A stretch of 64,000 nt of DNA, taken from contig PDUO01000067.1 of assembly GCA_003008705.1 (NCBI GenBank), positions 156,289-220,288 on the forward strand, given 5' to 3'. A program made the position numbers and the translations under genes. Every line of letters starts with the position of its first letter. The first letter of the stretch is position 1. This document shows positions 23,534 through 35,386 of this stretch, in pieces. The stretch is from Pezicula radicicola. Lineage: Eukaryota; Ascomycota; Leotiomycetes; Helotiales; Dermateaceae. Under the pieces are notes generated by a model, which was not told the DNA's origin, did not search any database, and saw only the letters and a program-made list of their open reading frames with translations.

Positions 23534-24577
23534 GTGCTTTGTCACTTGTGCTTTCTGTATTGCTTTTTTTATGATGGGATGGTATAGAAAGGGATTTTTG
23601 GAAAAAGGAAAATGGCATGTATGTATGATGGGTAGGTTTTTTACTCCGTTTACTTCCATGCCTTTTCATAACAACAATTCCCCTTTATTCCAACACGCTA
23701 TATTGACCAAGTAAAGAGTTTTGTAGAAGGGTTATATGCTCGCCAGACGTCACTTAAAATGGAATCTATAAAACAATGCATACAAGCAAAAACAGCGATC
23801 AAAGAAGGATAGAACTAGTCTCCTAGTCCGAACTCCTGTATAGAGTAGAGAATACACCAAGTTCCATTTATCTGGAGTTAGGACCTTATGAATTATTCCA
23901 AGTACCGACGAGTTCATAAATAGCTTGGAATCATGCACTTGTCAAAAAAGCTTATCATATCAAGTGAGTCGCTTAGAAAATAAAGCACTGTACTTAGAAG
24001 GTAAGAAAGGTACCTAAATTAAGTAAGTCACTTAAATTTTGAGTTGCTTAAATCGAACAGACTACTTTGCCTAGTCCATGAGTTAAGAAAAACATTCATA
24101 CATTAAACAATTCATAAGCTCATCAGCTTATACCTTCTAAGAACTGGACTGTTCCGACAATGTGACTAATCGCCAGGATATCTAATTAACTGTCAGCCAG
24201 AAACCAGGTGATATTTGGACGTGTAATCAGTCCACTTTTTATGTGTATATATAGCCCCTTCAGACCTCACTTTATTCTGAAATCAAGTCCCATTTTATTA
24301 GTCTGACATTAACTAATGATAATAATACATATAATGGTAAAGGTTTTTCCAATTTGTTGATTTGATATCTTGATTTTTATATTGCTGTACTCGTCTACCT
24401 TGCTTAATTACTGCTTTGTAAAAGTTGTTCAACAAAAAATATTCCAAAGTATATATAGACTGAATAGCTTTAGTTATACATCTATTCTAATACACTGTGC
24501 CTCGCTTAAAGTAAACCTCACAACTCGCTAAACCAATTAACTTAAACACATACCCATCCAACCCCATCCAACTCCCC
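23534..24577. other. convergent intergenic region with degenerate repeat
   Basis: 1.04 kb, AT-rich. From 23961 to about 24055 it carries CAAGTGAGTCGCTTA and ACCTAAATTAAGTAAGTCAC, a motif pair found again near 36.4 kb. No gene is supported. Confidence 0.5.
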
Positions 24578-25731
24578 TCAAACATCCTCTCTCTCCTCCT
24601 CACCACCCCCAAAATACCTTTCACTCTCACCCAACTTCCTAATACTATCCCAATCCTTACAAACATGTTTCCCATCCTCCCTTCTCCACCTCTTCTTCCC
24701 ATCTACTTCATCCCTCGTTAAAATAACGGGTGTAATATCAGCTGTACACATTAATTCCTGTCTTAGAATCTCTATACAATGATCCCAATATTCTAATCCA
24801 CTCTGGCTTGGAAATTCGTGTCCTTCGATATTCTCCAGAGATTCGGAGCTTTGGGTGGTGACAGTGGAGTTTAAATAACGATCTGGTCGTAGAGATTGTC
24901 GTAAGAAGTCGAGACATTGGAGTTGATGGAAGATTTCTAGAGTTTTTACCCGCTCTTTTTTGTTGGGCGACGAAGCGGCAGTCGCCTCTTGGGAATTGAA
25001 GGTGTGTGTTGGGATTTGGGAAGCTGGTAGTTCGGAGAGTAGGAAGGCTGGGGATTGTTTTTTTAGTTTATTGGATTTCGAGGTTTGAGGAGATGCTTAC
25101 GTTCCCAGAGATTGAGCCATACTGCGTCAGTTTCGTCAGTTGGTGGTGTCATGTAGACTGAGCTATGAACATTGTTAGAAAGTCTCTTGTGGGCAATCCT
25201 AGGATACTCCTTACATATTTGGAGTCCAACCATCGTTGAAAATAACGGTTTCGTATTGAATTACTTGTTCTAGCGGTGCTATATATTATTAGTTCCACTG
25301 ATATACTTGCTTCTTGTTCACAGCCATCTTAAAGTATCTATAGTTCGGGATATGGACAACTTACTTTGCACAACTCCAGACCAATGTGGCAACGCAGCTC
25401 TCAAAGTCTTGGTCCTCAACCACCAGAAGATACAAAGACCAGTCAGAAGGAGATTCAAACAACCAGAAGCCCAAGTCCAACGTCTCAAAACCTGAAGCGC
25501 CTCCACCTCTTCCCTCTCAAGGATATCTCCACTACGCCCACGTTCCACGTCAACAACAATTTCATCATCATAGCGTTTCGATCGTGAGGCCGATGAACTT
25601 CCAGATCTATAATTATCAACGAAATTTTCCGAAGAACTGCTGCTATTCTCGGATTCTGCTAGAACGTCGTCCTCTTCCTCGCAGTTCTTGAGTATGATAT
25701 ATGGGTATTTCGAATACCGGACTGGAGGCAT
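24578..25731 (-). CDS. UstYa-like (DUF3328) protein with altered HxxHC motifs
   Basis: Exons 25731-25365, 25278-25215, 25162-25101 and 25047-24578 give 320 aa. UstYa-family proteins are membrane-anchored enzymes that perform oxidative cyclisation or related reactions in fungal RiPP and NRPS pathways. The acidic, Ser-rich cytosolic N-terminus precedes one membrane helix (ASGCLNLLLTGLCIFWWL), then PLEQVIQYETVIFN, TPPTDETDAVWLNLWE, TLEIFHQLQCLDFLRQSL and YWDHCIEILRQELMCTADIT followed by PV. This matches the family layout. Both signature motifs deviate: HQLQC has Gln for the second His, and YWDHC has Tyr for the first His. The reading frame is intact, so it may have changed chemistry, be a partner of a second homologue, or be losing function. 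The CTADITPV end is fully conserved. Confidence 0.88.
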
Positions 25732-28700
25732 TTAAACTGGGAAAGTGAGGCATGGAGGGGTGTATTATCATTTAAGGAGTAGTGATAACTGTGCCGTGTT
25801 CTGTATCCATTGAGGCGGGTTGAGATCATTTGAAGGAGAGATTGCGGGGTTGATGTCTGTATTACGTAGACTCAGCACGAAGAGATAGATAAGGAAGGTG
25901 TGGTGGAAAATATAATCAGATGAGACTCGAGCAAGTTTGCCCAGAGCAATGTGCTACTCAGATTTGAGCTACCCTTCCGAATCCTCGTGGGAGATAACGT
26001 AGACCGTAAGCGTTGGTGATCTCGGTGGTTGTCATGATTCATACACATGCTGCCCTAACGGGAGTTTGCATAACACGGTCCTTAAAACTTGAGATGAGTA
26101 TGATAAAAGCGAAAATTGTATCTTGGCTAGTCGAATTGAGCATCTTGCTTCATGCAGTGCTCTTATTCAACGTACAGAGATCGGAAGCTGCCGACACAAC
26201 CACGTGATCCTATTATTTCGAATTGCTTCATATCCTTAAGATTGATTCCTAGGGAGGAAGCAGTATACTGAAGCAATAGAAATATTCAAACCTAGCCTAG
26301 TTCGGAAAGATCGAGTTGCCACACTCTCTCTTTGGACAAACCAAGATTAGAATTGCCACCAACGCCCTTCTCAACCTGCGCGAGGTTTTTATATCCTGCA
26401 CTTAAAAGTAATTCCGAATGACTCTTTTCGTACTCTATCTTGGATATCGGCCTTGGCTTGTTCCTCCTGCTCTTAAATCAAGAGACAGCTGATACAACTT
26501 CGAATTCTGGTGCTGCCGAGTAAGTAGGACTACATCTTGGCCCCTTGGCGTAAGTTCAAAATTCGTTAGTTCCGTTTATTTCCAAAGGAAGATAGGAAGA
26601 TTGAACGTTGGAGGGATTCTGACGAAAACGCGGTGAACACTTGCTGACGATGATACTTTGTCGTGTGACTAACAACCTAGCGATTGCGGCTCCAGTGTTA
26701 ACTCCGGGGAGGGAACTCTGAAATAAACGTGCGGTAACACTTTCTAGGGTATTGTAACCCTTTGATAGATACTTAATCTGTTGTGAAAGGGCTCTACGTC
26801 ATCTAGCATAGTAAGGAGACGCCTTCGAGCATTGGGTATATCCATCATATTTTCTTGTGCATTCAGAAAACTGCTCGAGCAGCATCGGACGTCTGCAAAA
26901 ACATAAGAGTGTAAATTGTTCAGCTCCGATTCTTAACACACAGAACGTCGTGGCTCTAGTGTGGAGTCCTGATGATGCTTTTATTTGAGTAAAGCCATTA
27001 TAAATGCATGATTCCATGGAAATAGGGCAAAACCAGAAAGTTGGAGAAGCCACTGGACTTCTAATACGACTTTGGATTTGCTACTCAGTATATAGTTTTT
27101 GGAGTGTAGAGGTATGCCAGTTGCGAAGGTTATCTGCATGAGGTCAACTAATAACGGCTTGTTCTGGATCGTAAGCATCCGGCAATTGAATCTTAGGATG
27201 TCTCTCGAATGAGAGCTAGAAGACCTATGAGAATAGAGGTACCTTTTGCACACTCTCAATATGATGTCAGAGGTCGGTATCATAGACCAAGAAAACTATA
27301 GAAAGTAATGTGGCCCCTCAAGAGCCTCAAGAGCAAAAAAGTGTTCATCATAAATTTTACCAAACATACCGGAATCCATGAACATCTTTACCACCCTAAA
27401 AGTCTCGAATATGATAGAGTTTCAGAACATTTGGCTATTTATTTCAGTTACATCAGCACTTGCTGTAGAAAAGTGGGCTTCAGGTGTTGAAGCTCCAGAC
27501 AACAATCGGCGTCATAGGAGCTATAGATGCCAGTTTTAAAGGCCTGACGGAGAACGTCACCGGGTATGAAGGAGATCTTCTCAAATAAACTCCCTTTCTC
27601 GGCGATATGACAATAATTAATCTCCCCAATCGAAAAGGCTACGCTGACGCAAGCGCTGGACTTCCCCTGTGCCTTCGGAATTTTTTGCCGCCGTCCATTG
27701 TACGGAACAGAAAATCAGCGTTGATAATCCGGTAGCGAAGATGGCATAATTCGTAGATTCGAGAGAGACCGCAGTCGTCGACTCATCGTTGATGCTTCTC
27801 AAGAGTGACCATGATACGTTCAGTGCGGCAGTTGTTGGTAAGTGTGCCTCGTAGTGGTGGGTGAAGCCAATGCTGTAATATCGGAAACTGACAATGCAAT
27901 CCAAAGTGCAATTGATATATTTGCGAGCTGAGAAGTGGTGAGTTATTCTCTCGAACTGTGACATGCAAGTCCTGGTATTATGCTAGTCCACGCCAGTAAT
28001 AGAACTCTACTCGTACCTTGAAATTGAATCTAGCCTACCATCAAGAACATAAACTCATAGAAACTAGGTCCATCCGTATGGTTGAGAAGTCACGTTGTAG
28101 AGATCCAAGAACGAAGGGTGATGAGAAGCATGTGATCGACATATGGTCAATTCCAGGTTGGCGATAGACAATCTCAGAGAACTTAGTAGCAAAGAGTATC
28201 GTTCTTAACTGAGACTTGCGTTAAGCATTGCGAAGGGCTGATGAATAACCATGATGATGAAAAGAGGTTGAGGAGTTTCTGTTGTGCAAACGGAGCAGCT
28301 GGGCCATGTTTGAATTAGAAGAGAGCTCTAAGGAGCTCCTGATGCGTGTATGGTGCTAAAAATGATATTCAACGCACGCCACGTGAATTCTGCTACGGTC
28401 GTGAGTTCTAAGTAACTCGTTTAAATATATCTTAAGTTCCTCACTTACTTTGAATAATATGCTTGATTTGAATAACCTAGATAATTTATTACTTGATACG
28501 CTCGACAGCCTCAAAAAGGAGCGTGAAGAGGTTTTTTCACGGTTAACATCAGCATATTTATATCCTAACACCCAAAATTCACAGGAACTCAGGACGACCG
28601 ATATATTTTCACATCTAACATGATATAAGTTAGATTGTTTGGATGCAAGATGAAGGTTAAAATATATTGACCCTTATCTACTTATTTCCTGCCAGTGCAC

Positions 28701-28738
28701 TCATCAAGCAGGTATACCAATGAAACACCAGCAAATAT
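25732..28738. other. 3-kb gene-free interval
   Basis: The longest ORFs (26981-27283 and 27617-27964, minus strand) show no domain, compatible introns or conserved motifs. A repeat-like stretch around 28,395-28,470 resembles the motif family at 24.0 and 36.4 kb. Nothing else is supported. Confidence 0.5.
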
Positions 28739-30486
28739 TTAAACGAACTTGCTGTCCTTAACCGTGTATAAATCAACGTACTCATCCACTGGCATGTCCA
28801 TAAGTTTCTTAGGGTCATTTCCTAGGTCAACTAACTCCTTGACCTTGGCCTCGGAGAAATGGGGGCCCAAGTGTCTCTTGTACTTGGCCAAAATCTCAGG
28901 CTTAGCTTCTTCTCTCCGTAATTTGTGTCCGAGAGGAGCCGCAACAGCTACTTCCTCCAAGACTGTTCCGTCGTTCAAAGTGACGGTAAGGGCGTTGGGA
29001 ATTGTCCGGAGCTCTGGGTCATGATAGTCCAGAGTCATTTGGGGGTCCTCGACACAAGAGATCTTTTGACGGAGGGATTCAACTAGTGGGGAGGTGGCAG
29101 CTTCCCCTCCATCCGTGTAGTCCGTTGCCTCGAGACGGCCAAAAACGAGCATGACTGAAGCCATATATTGGATACAGTGATCACGGTCGGCAAAGTTGTC
29201 CATGGGCTTGAATTGTTTGTCAATAATGCGGATACAGGCTTCATGTGTTCGGCATGTGATAGCCTTGATGTCCTCAGCGGACTTGCCCATGTCTTTCAGC
29301 CGGTAGTGTATCTTCTTTGCACACTCAATGGCTGTTTGTGAGTGGAATTCAGCCGGGTATGAAACCTTGAATAGCACGTTCTCCATCACATAGCTACCGT
29401 ATGGTCGTTGGAACTCGAAAGGCTTGCCCTTGAAGAGTACATCATAGAATCCCCAGACTGGAGCTGACAGAACGGTGGGTACACCCGGCTCACCCTTCGC
29501 AACTTTGAGGACGAGATTGACGGCACGTTGGCACGCATCACCTGCTGCCCAAGACTTCCGCGACATGGTGTTTGGAGAGTGACGGTATGTTCTCAAGCTT
29601 TGACCATCGACCCAAGCTTGCGAGACAGCGTCTGCCGTCTGCTGTTCTGTAAGACCAAGCATCTTGGAAACCACAGCAGCACTGGCAACCTTCACAAGCA
29701 CGACGTGATCTAATCCGACCTTGTTGAACGAGTTCAGGAGAGCCAGGCAACCCTGAATCTCATGTGCCTTGATCATAGCCTCCAAGACCTCCTTGATAGT
29801 TATGGCCTTTCCATTTCCAAGTTTTCCACCAGCACGATTCGTCCGCGAAATCCAATCTGCAACAGCAAGAATAGCACCAAGGTTGTCAGAAGGATGGCCC
29901 CATTCAGCTGCGAGCCAACAGTCATTGTAATCGAGCCATCGAATCATAGCACCGATGTTGAAAGCGCCATTGACAGGGTCGAGCTGGAAATCTGTACCGG
30001 GGACTTTCGTGCCATTGGGGACAACGGTGCCCTCAACAATTGGGCCGAGAAGCTTCGTGCATTCCTTGAATCGCAGACCTTCGAGGCCACAGCCTAGGGT
30101 ATCGAGGAAGACAAATCGTGCGGTATCGAACTGTTGACCATCAGATTAGCGGTGTTCAAATCTGACGGGAAACAAAGTGGAGGTGGGGTAGCTCTTATTG
30201 GGCTTACAGCGAGATCAGACTCAATTGGGGTGTTGTGAACATAGCTAGCAATGTCCTTGATCTCAGGATCATATTCTCTAGCCTGTGGTGGTGGTGGTGG
30301 AGCTCCAGATTGTAGAGGAGACATTGTTGAGAATGATTTGTAGGTGGTGGGGAGTCTGGAGGAAGCACCGAACTTTGCCCTTGATGCTGTAAATGCCAGT
30401 GGACCTCTCGCAACTCGAGATTGGACTGCAAGCAATCGTAGGTTTCTTGTTGTTGTGCGAAGTCCTCGATTGATTGAAGACATCAT
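28739..30486 (-). CDS. 2-methylcitrate dehydratase, mitochondrial (MmgE/PrpD family)
   Basis: Exons 30486-30208 and 30130-28739 give 556 aa. It dehydrates 2-methylcitrate to 2-methyl-cis-aconitate in the methylcitrate cycle that detoxifies propionyl-CoA. The N-terminus is Arg/Ser-rich without acids (MMSSINRGLRTTTRNLRLLA), as in a mitochondrial presequence, followed by a Pro-rich linker and YDPEIKDIASYVHN. The core GAMIRWLDYNDCWLAAEWGH and PSDNLGAIL is the strongly conserved catalytic region of PrpD-type dehydratases, with the aspartates and histidine of that signature present. Length matches fungal homologues. This is a housekeeping metabolic gene. Cis-aconitate decarboxylase belongs to the same superfamily, but this protein looks like the orthologous dehydratase. 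It sits head-to-tail with the TRI12-like MFS gene, with no evidence of co-function. Confidence 0.92.
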
Positions 30487-31820
30487 CTAGCACAGTGGTG
30501 AATGCCAATTGATGTGGTGGCTGTGGCTGCCAGCTGTTTAAATGGTAAAATTATGAAATCGGTCAGCTAAGGTATCTCTGGAGAAAGCGAGATCCCCCAC
30601 AAAGCCTCGGAGACAGACCTCGGTTGGTTGCGGGTCAACAGGAATTGCACACTGCCGATGTCTAGCCGTTGTCGCAATCCGCCGTCGGACTTCTAAAGGT
30701 AGTCTATATACTTATATATATATGCATATAGTAAACGCATAGTTCGTCGTGAGTTTAATAGAAACTACTTTAAATAAGGGGCGGGATTCACTCCAAATGG
30801 GGGATATGAAGTTGGTACATACCTACTTCAGCACAGACTCTGTTATCTTACTACTTACGGAGAGGTTGCATAACCACTAGTTTATTAGGGATTCGCTTTC
30901 TGTCGATTTAGTATAGTACGACGAATTACAGACCTGCTTGTATTAATAGCATCATATCCTTAGCTTGTGAAGTAACTCGAAACTATTCTTACTCGTACAC
31001 GATTTTAATTTATTGTAAAGGAGAGAATTATAGGAAGAAGTCATCGGGCCGGTCATCGGCCCTTACTTACCTACCTATTAAAATCACCTATTATTGGGTG
31101 GAAAGGGAGCTGTTCCACGTAAAATATTAAGATCATATTAAGTAGTGCAAGAGTGAATTATGTATTCAGAAACACATATTAGTGGACTAAAAACTTGACT
31201 AATACTTGGCCAATGGTGAGGAGACCGACTATCGTTTAGAAGAACCGTAGCATTTATGATTGCACAGATTATTGTGTTTGGTAGCGAATTAGTCTGTTAA
31301 TGTTGAGAGTTTTTAGGATTCGAGAGTTTTTCAGATTTGAGGTTTGCAAGTATTCAGCATTCAAGATGAAGTACAATACATGGTTGTGACTCGTGTGCCC
31401 GTTGGTGGTAATGTATATTCAACATTTTCATGTACAGTATTATATAAAACACTTGCTTTGTAAGATATCCTTTTAATTAGTGATATGTTTCTGCGTATCC
31501 TGGTTGTATAGACAATGATTGTCCCGTAGCATTGACAAGGTATTAAGATTTACTTGTTAATAACATAAGTGCAGGCTTAATACCAGTGCTTCAATGTTTT
31601 CTTTAGGGAAATAACTAGATGTAGTAGGACGGCAGTGAGAGACATATGCTTAGCGTACAAGCACTTACAATAGCTGGCAAACTTGATAGCTTGGCAAAGG
31701 CCAAGATTCAACAATGGACATGGCAAATCGAGGAAATTTCCATAACTCATACAGTCATACCCCCAATTCCAACCGACCCAGAAACCCCCACCTCGAACTC
31801 CTCATCCTAAACATAAAAGC
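30487..31820. other. 1.3-kb intergenic region
   Basis: AT-rich, with no supported ORF. It holds the promoter of the dehydratase gene and the 3' flank of the MFS gene. Confidence 0.5.
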
Positions 31821-33835
31821 CTAATGAATAACAACAGCAACATGATCATCCATATATTTACTAATATCCCCCAAGAATAAACTTGCAATGATAGACACAG
31901 CTCCGAATGCGATACTGGCGTAATACACATACGGATAAGCATAAGCATAAGACTCCTGTCCAGCAAGTACAAGAGCATTCCAGATAGTAACATTGCCATC
32001 GACACCAGGTAGGTGTAGCATTTCGTTGAGCAGAGAAGCTCCGGTGAGTTCAGCGGCTTCTTTGATAACGGCAGGGGTGTAGATACCGTGTTCTACGCAT
32101 GCTATTATCATTTTATTAGTAAGCTTTGGAACGAACTTGTGGAGAAAAACGTTATAGTAGGTTGTGTAGCCGATCGCTCCACCTATGACACGGATTGCGA
32201 GTGTTAGAGCAGCGACGGTTGCGATTAGATCGTCTGGGCAGATAATGGTGGTGATGATGGATGCTGGAACCACGATCCCTCCTATTCCAAGTCCAGCTAC
32301 CACGAGCATACCATAAACTGCGTGGAGGTTATCGATACGGGCGGCTGCCATAGCTCCACAGCCTGCAGTCATCATGCAGGAGGACATGATCATGAGCATT
32401 CTGTTGCCACCTTTGAAGACAGAAAGGAGCCAGAGTACAACGCATGCGCCAACCAAGATGGAAAATCCAATTGGCAGACCTCTAATTCCGACGCCGATGG
32501 GATCATGGCCGTAAACATTGAAAGCTTGTGTTGGCCAGAAGAGCAGAACTGAGAAGAAATTTGCCCCTGAGATGAAGGTGATGATCAAGGTGAGTGCCAA
32601 AATACGAGGATCTTTTTTTAGACGTGCGGGAAACATTGGGTATTTTGCTCCGTAGGCTTCCCATAAACCAAAGGCAATCATGAGAACTACCCCAAGAAGA
32701 AGAGGAACGAGGACGTGGGCAGAAGTCCATTTGTACTATAGATATTAGCTGGATACTTAGAAGTTGCTGAACTTAATTGACTTGCTTGATAACCACCCCA
32801 TAGGAGGCCGGCAGTGAATAAAATCATTCCTGCAATTGAGAGGAATCCGCCGACGAAGTCAATCTGTGCCACAATCTCCTTACGACTCAAGCCCAGGCTA
32901 TTGATTCTGGGTGGAGGGAAGTAAAAGATGGCAGTCATGGCAAGACCGACAAAAGCCCATAAACCACAAAAAAGGCCGACGTAGCGCCAGTGGGAGTGGT
33001 AGGCGATCAACTGAGCCCAGAGAACTGAAGGACAGAATGGAATAATTGTGAAAATCAGCACTGCAACGTATTTCCCACGCTTCGCCGTTGGGGCAAGTTC
33101 GCTAGTTGCGGCAAGGGCAGTAAGTTCGTTGATTCCAGCACCAACACCTGCAAGAGCCATTCCAGCTGTAGTGTGTTAACCATTTACTCTGGGCTCAGAG
33201 GAAAACCCGAAGGCTTACCAATAAATATGTTCATAGTATGAGCAGTCGAACAAACAATCATGCCAATGACAATGAAAGCAGCGCCGCCAATAGCAATATA
33301 TCGTCGACCAAATAGATCCGACAGGGCGCCGACGAATGGACACACAGCAGCAAGAGCAAGTAGATTCGCAAGCACAAACCAGACCCATCTATCGGCTCCG
33401 CCAAGGTCGCCATAAATATAAGGTGGGATACCACCTAACAGTACTTAGTAGAGGCTTTCTGTATTGGCGATGAAGCACTTACCAAACAAGTAAATAGGAA
33501 TCTGAGAGCCTGTCCATAGGAAAGCCATTGCAACCAAGGACATGAGACGGCGAATTGTCATCTATGAGAGCTTATGAGATCTTGCAAAATAAGTCGACCG
33601 ATATGGTACAACTTACAGGAGGCTCGTGTTCATGGTCTTCATTGTCGCCATATGTTCTCAAGCCATCCCTTTCATAATAATGCGAATTGGCAGGTACTTT
33701 TGATATAGTCCTGATTGTCTCGAGGTTCTTAGAATCGCTCGAAGAGCCATTTGGTTTTTCGATTGAGTGTGTGACCAAATTCTCTGGACTGCCAGCGACT
33801 TGATGCGCATGATCTCGGGTATCAGTGTTCTTCAT
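31821..33835 (-). CDS. MFS efflux transporter, TRI12-like
   Basis: Exons 33835-33617, 33561-33483, 33434-33219, 33165-32786 and 32735-31821 give 602 aa. It is predicted to export toxic or secondary metabolites by proton antiport across the plasma membrane, as for fungal TRI12/14-TM drug transporters. The charged N-terminal cytosolic segment (73 codons) ends EHEPP and is followed by RRLMSLVAMAFLWTGSQIPI. Family marks include GDLGGADRWVWFVLANLL, GALSDLFGRRYIAIGG (the MFS GxLxDxxGRR loop), GVGAGINELTALAATSELAP and KRGKY. Intron 4 (32785-32736) begins with GC, not GT: CAA|GCAAGT. No GT donor in the correct phase exists, and this splice restores WGGYQYKWTSAHVL. The start is the ATG at 33835, in the shortest in-frame choice that keeps the acidic tail. 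Confidence 0.9.
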
Positions 33836-35245
33836 TGTTGTTCGCGTTTCGTTGTTAATTACAAACAATACTTTGTTCGATTGACTGTTAGATTGAGAAG
33901 AGAAAGGAAAGATATAAGAACACCAGGAAGAAGCACATTCCTTATCTCACTTTTCTTTTTCTCGGTCGCAACCTAAACAATATATGGGGGGATATGCAGT
34001 CTCCCACTATAGTGCGCCATACCCCTTGTTACTTTTACTCCGGGAACCAGGACCATAAAGGCGGGGTGTCCTACCCTACAACTGCTCTGGACCGGGGTCA
34101 CTCTGTAGTCTGGGTTACTAGCGCTATGCTAATTTATTCACCAGCAGATGTTACAATGTTGTAATGAAATGAGAGGTTTTACTCGCTTGCCAGTTGAGAG
34201 CTTACTGAGGTTGTATCTACAGATTGGATCTTCAGGTCGCTATAATGCGCCAAATCAAAGCCACAGTTTCTTTTTATTCGGACGCAGGGGGAGATGCATC
34301 ATTTCCCCGTGCCGCCAGAGTCTGACACTTGTCTTACCTTGCAAATTGCAAATATGATAAATATGATGGAAAGAATCAAACAGAACAGCACAACTCGTGC
34401 AAATCTCATGCACTTTGAGAACTCATTTTGAGGGCCAAACGTGTACAGTTTACCGTACAAGTGCGAACGGGTAAGATTCTTACTTACCAAAGAGAAGGGG
34501 GTAATTACAGGGACCGTGATAACTCTGTATATTAAAGTTAGAGCTTCGAGGGCTCCTTCCTTCTTTGTATTTAGGAGTGCCTCGGCTGACTTGAAATAGT
34601 GTGGAAGGATCGCGGGGAAGAGAGATCCTGGTGACATCTGGATTCTGGAGTGAAATACTAAGTAATAGGATAGTTTTTGAGATGGAGGTGTCGTCTGCCC
34701 GTTCAACAGCCAATGGGACGAATCGTAGGCTTAGTCCCAAAGTAAACAATTCGTAATAGATTTGTCCACTACCCTATTTGCTTAGAGTCTCCGATGCTAC
34801 TGTAAGTAGAGACGGTGCAAAGCAACGTTTCGGACATAGTTGCAAGGAAAGCTATACCTCCCCTTCATGATAACGAAGAAGATCAAGATAAGCCTTTTGA
34901 AGTTCTCCATGGGCTTCTCAACAGATATGGACTTTTGCTTTCAGTGCCCCTGTGGAGCATGGATGTTCGAAAGGGCATGCCGCTGAGCATGACAAATTTT
35001 GGCCCTCAAGACGCCAAACTCAATCTCAACATCATCCAAGAGGTGTGTTTATCGAGTTAGCGCGAATAATGGAGTGCGGAGTAGACAAGAGACCGAGGTG
35101 GTGCAGAATTGGTGCCCAAAAAGCAAGATTGTTTGGTTTTCGGAGATGCGCTACTACTGCGATGCTATGCATGGTACAGCCAGTCGCATTCCTAAACCCA
35201 TGGATCACTTTGTCGATAATCTTCCGGAGACTATGTTCTCTCGTG
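33836..35245. other. intergenic upstream of MFS gene
   Basis: 1.4 kb. Candidate ORFs at 34299-34706 (minus) and 34815-35060 (plus) show no domain or conserved motif. The first 200 bp are the likely promoter of the MFS gene. Confidence 0.45.
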
Positions 35246-35386
35246 TACGAAGGTGCCAGGGCTAAGTTATTGCACACCGCCTTCTTTTCAGCCCAGCAAA
35301 ATAATGCTACAGGCACTTGTCCAGTGCATGTTAGCGAACCCCTGCCAAAGCGGTGTGTGATAACTCAGCCCTGGCACCTTCGTAGT
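35244..35386. mobile_element. small hairpin element with TA duplication (Stowaway-like MITE)
   Basis: The arms 35246-35280 (TACGAAGGTGCCAGGGCTAA onward) and 35350-35384 are reverse complements over 35 bp with three transition mismatches, separated by 69 bp. If the outermost TA on each side is taken as target duplication, the element runs from CGAAGGTGCC to GGCACCTTCG, as in Tc1/mariner-derived MITEs. It has no coding content. Confidence 0.7.

Noticed and set aside
27617..27964. 115-codon minus-strand ORF with a hydrophobic stretch
   Set aside because: Two overlapping frames are open at once; no domain; the hydrophobic run is short.
28739..33835. Itaconate-type pathway (PrpD-family enzyme next to an MFS transporter)
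   Set aside because: The enzyme has the presequence and core of the mitochondrial methylcitrate dehydratase, and the transporter is TRI12-like; no other itaconate genes are present.
34815..35060. 81-codon plus-strand ORF in the intergenic region
   Set aside because: No domain, no splice partners, overlaps other open frames; base composition not different from surroundings.
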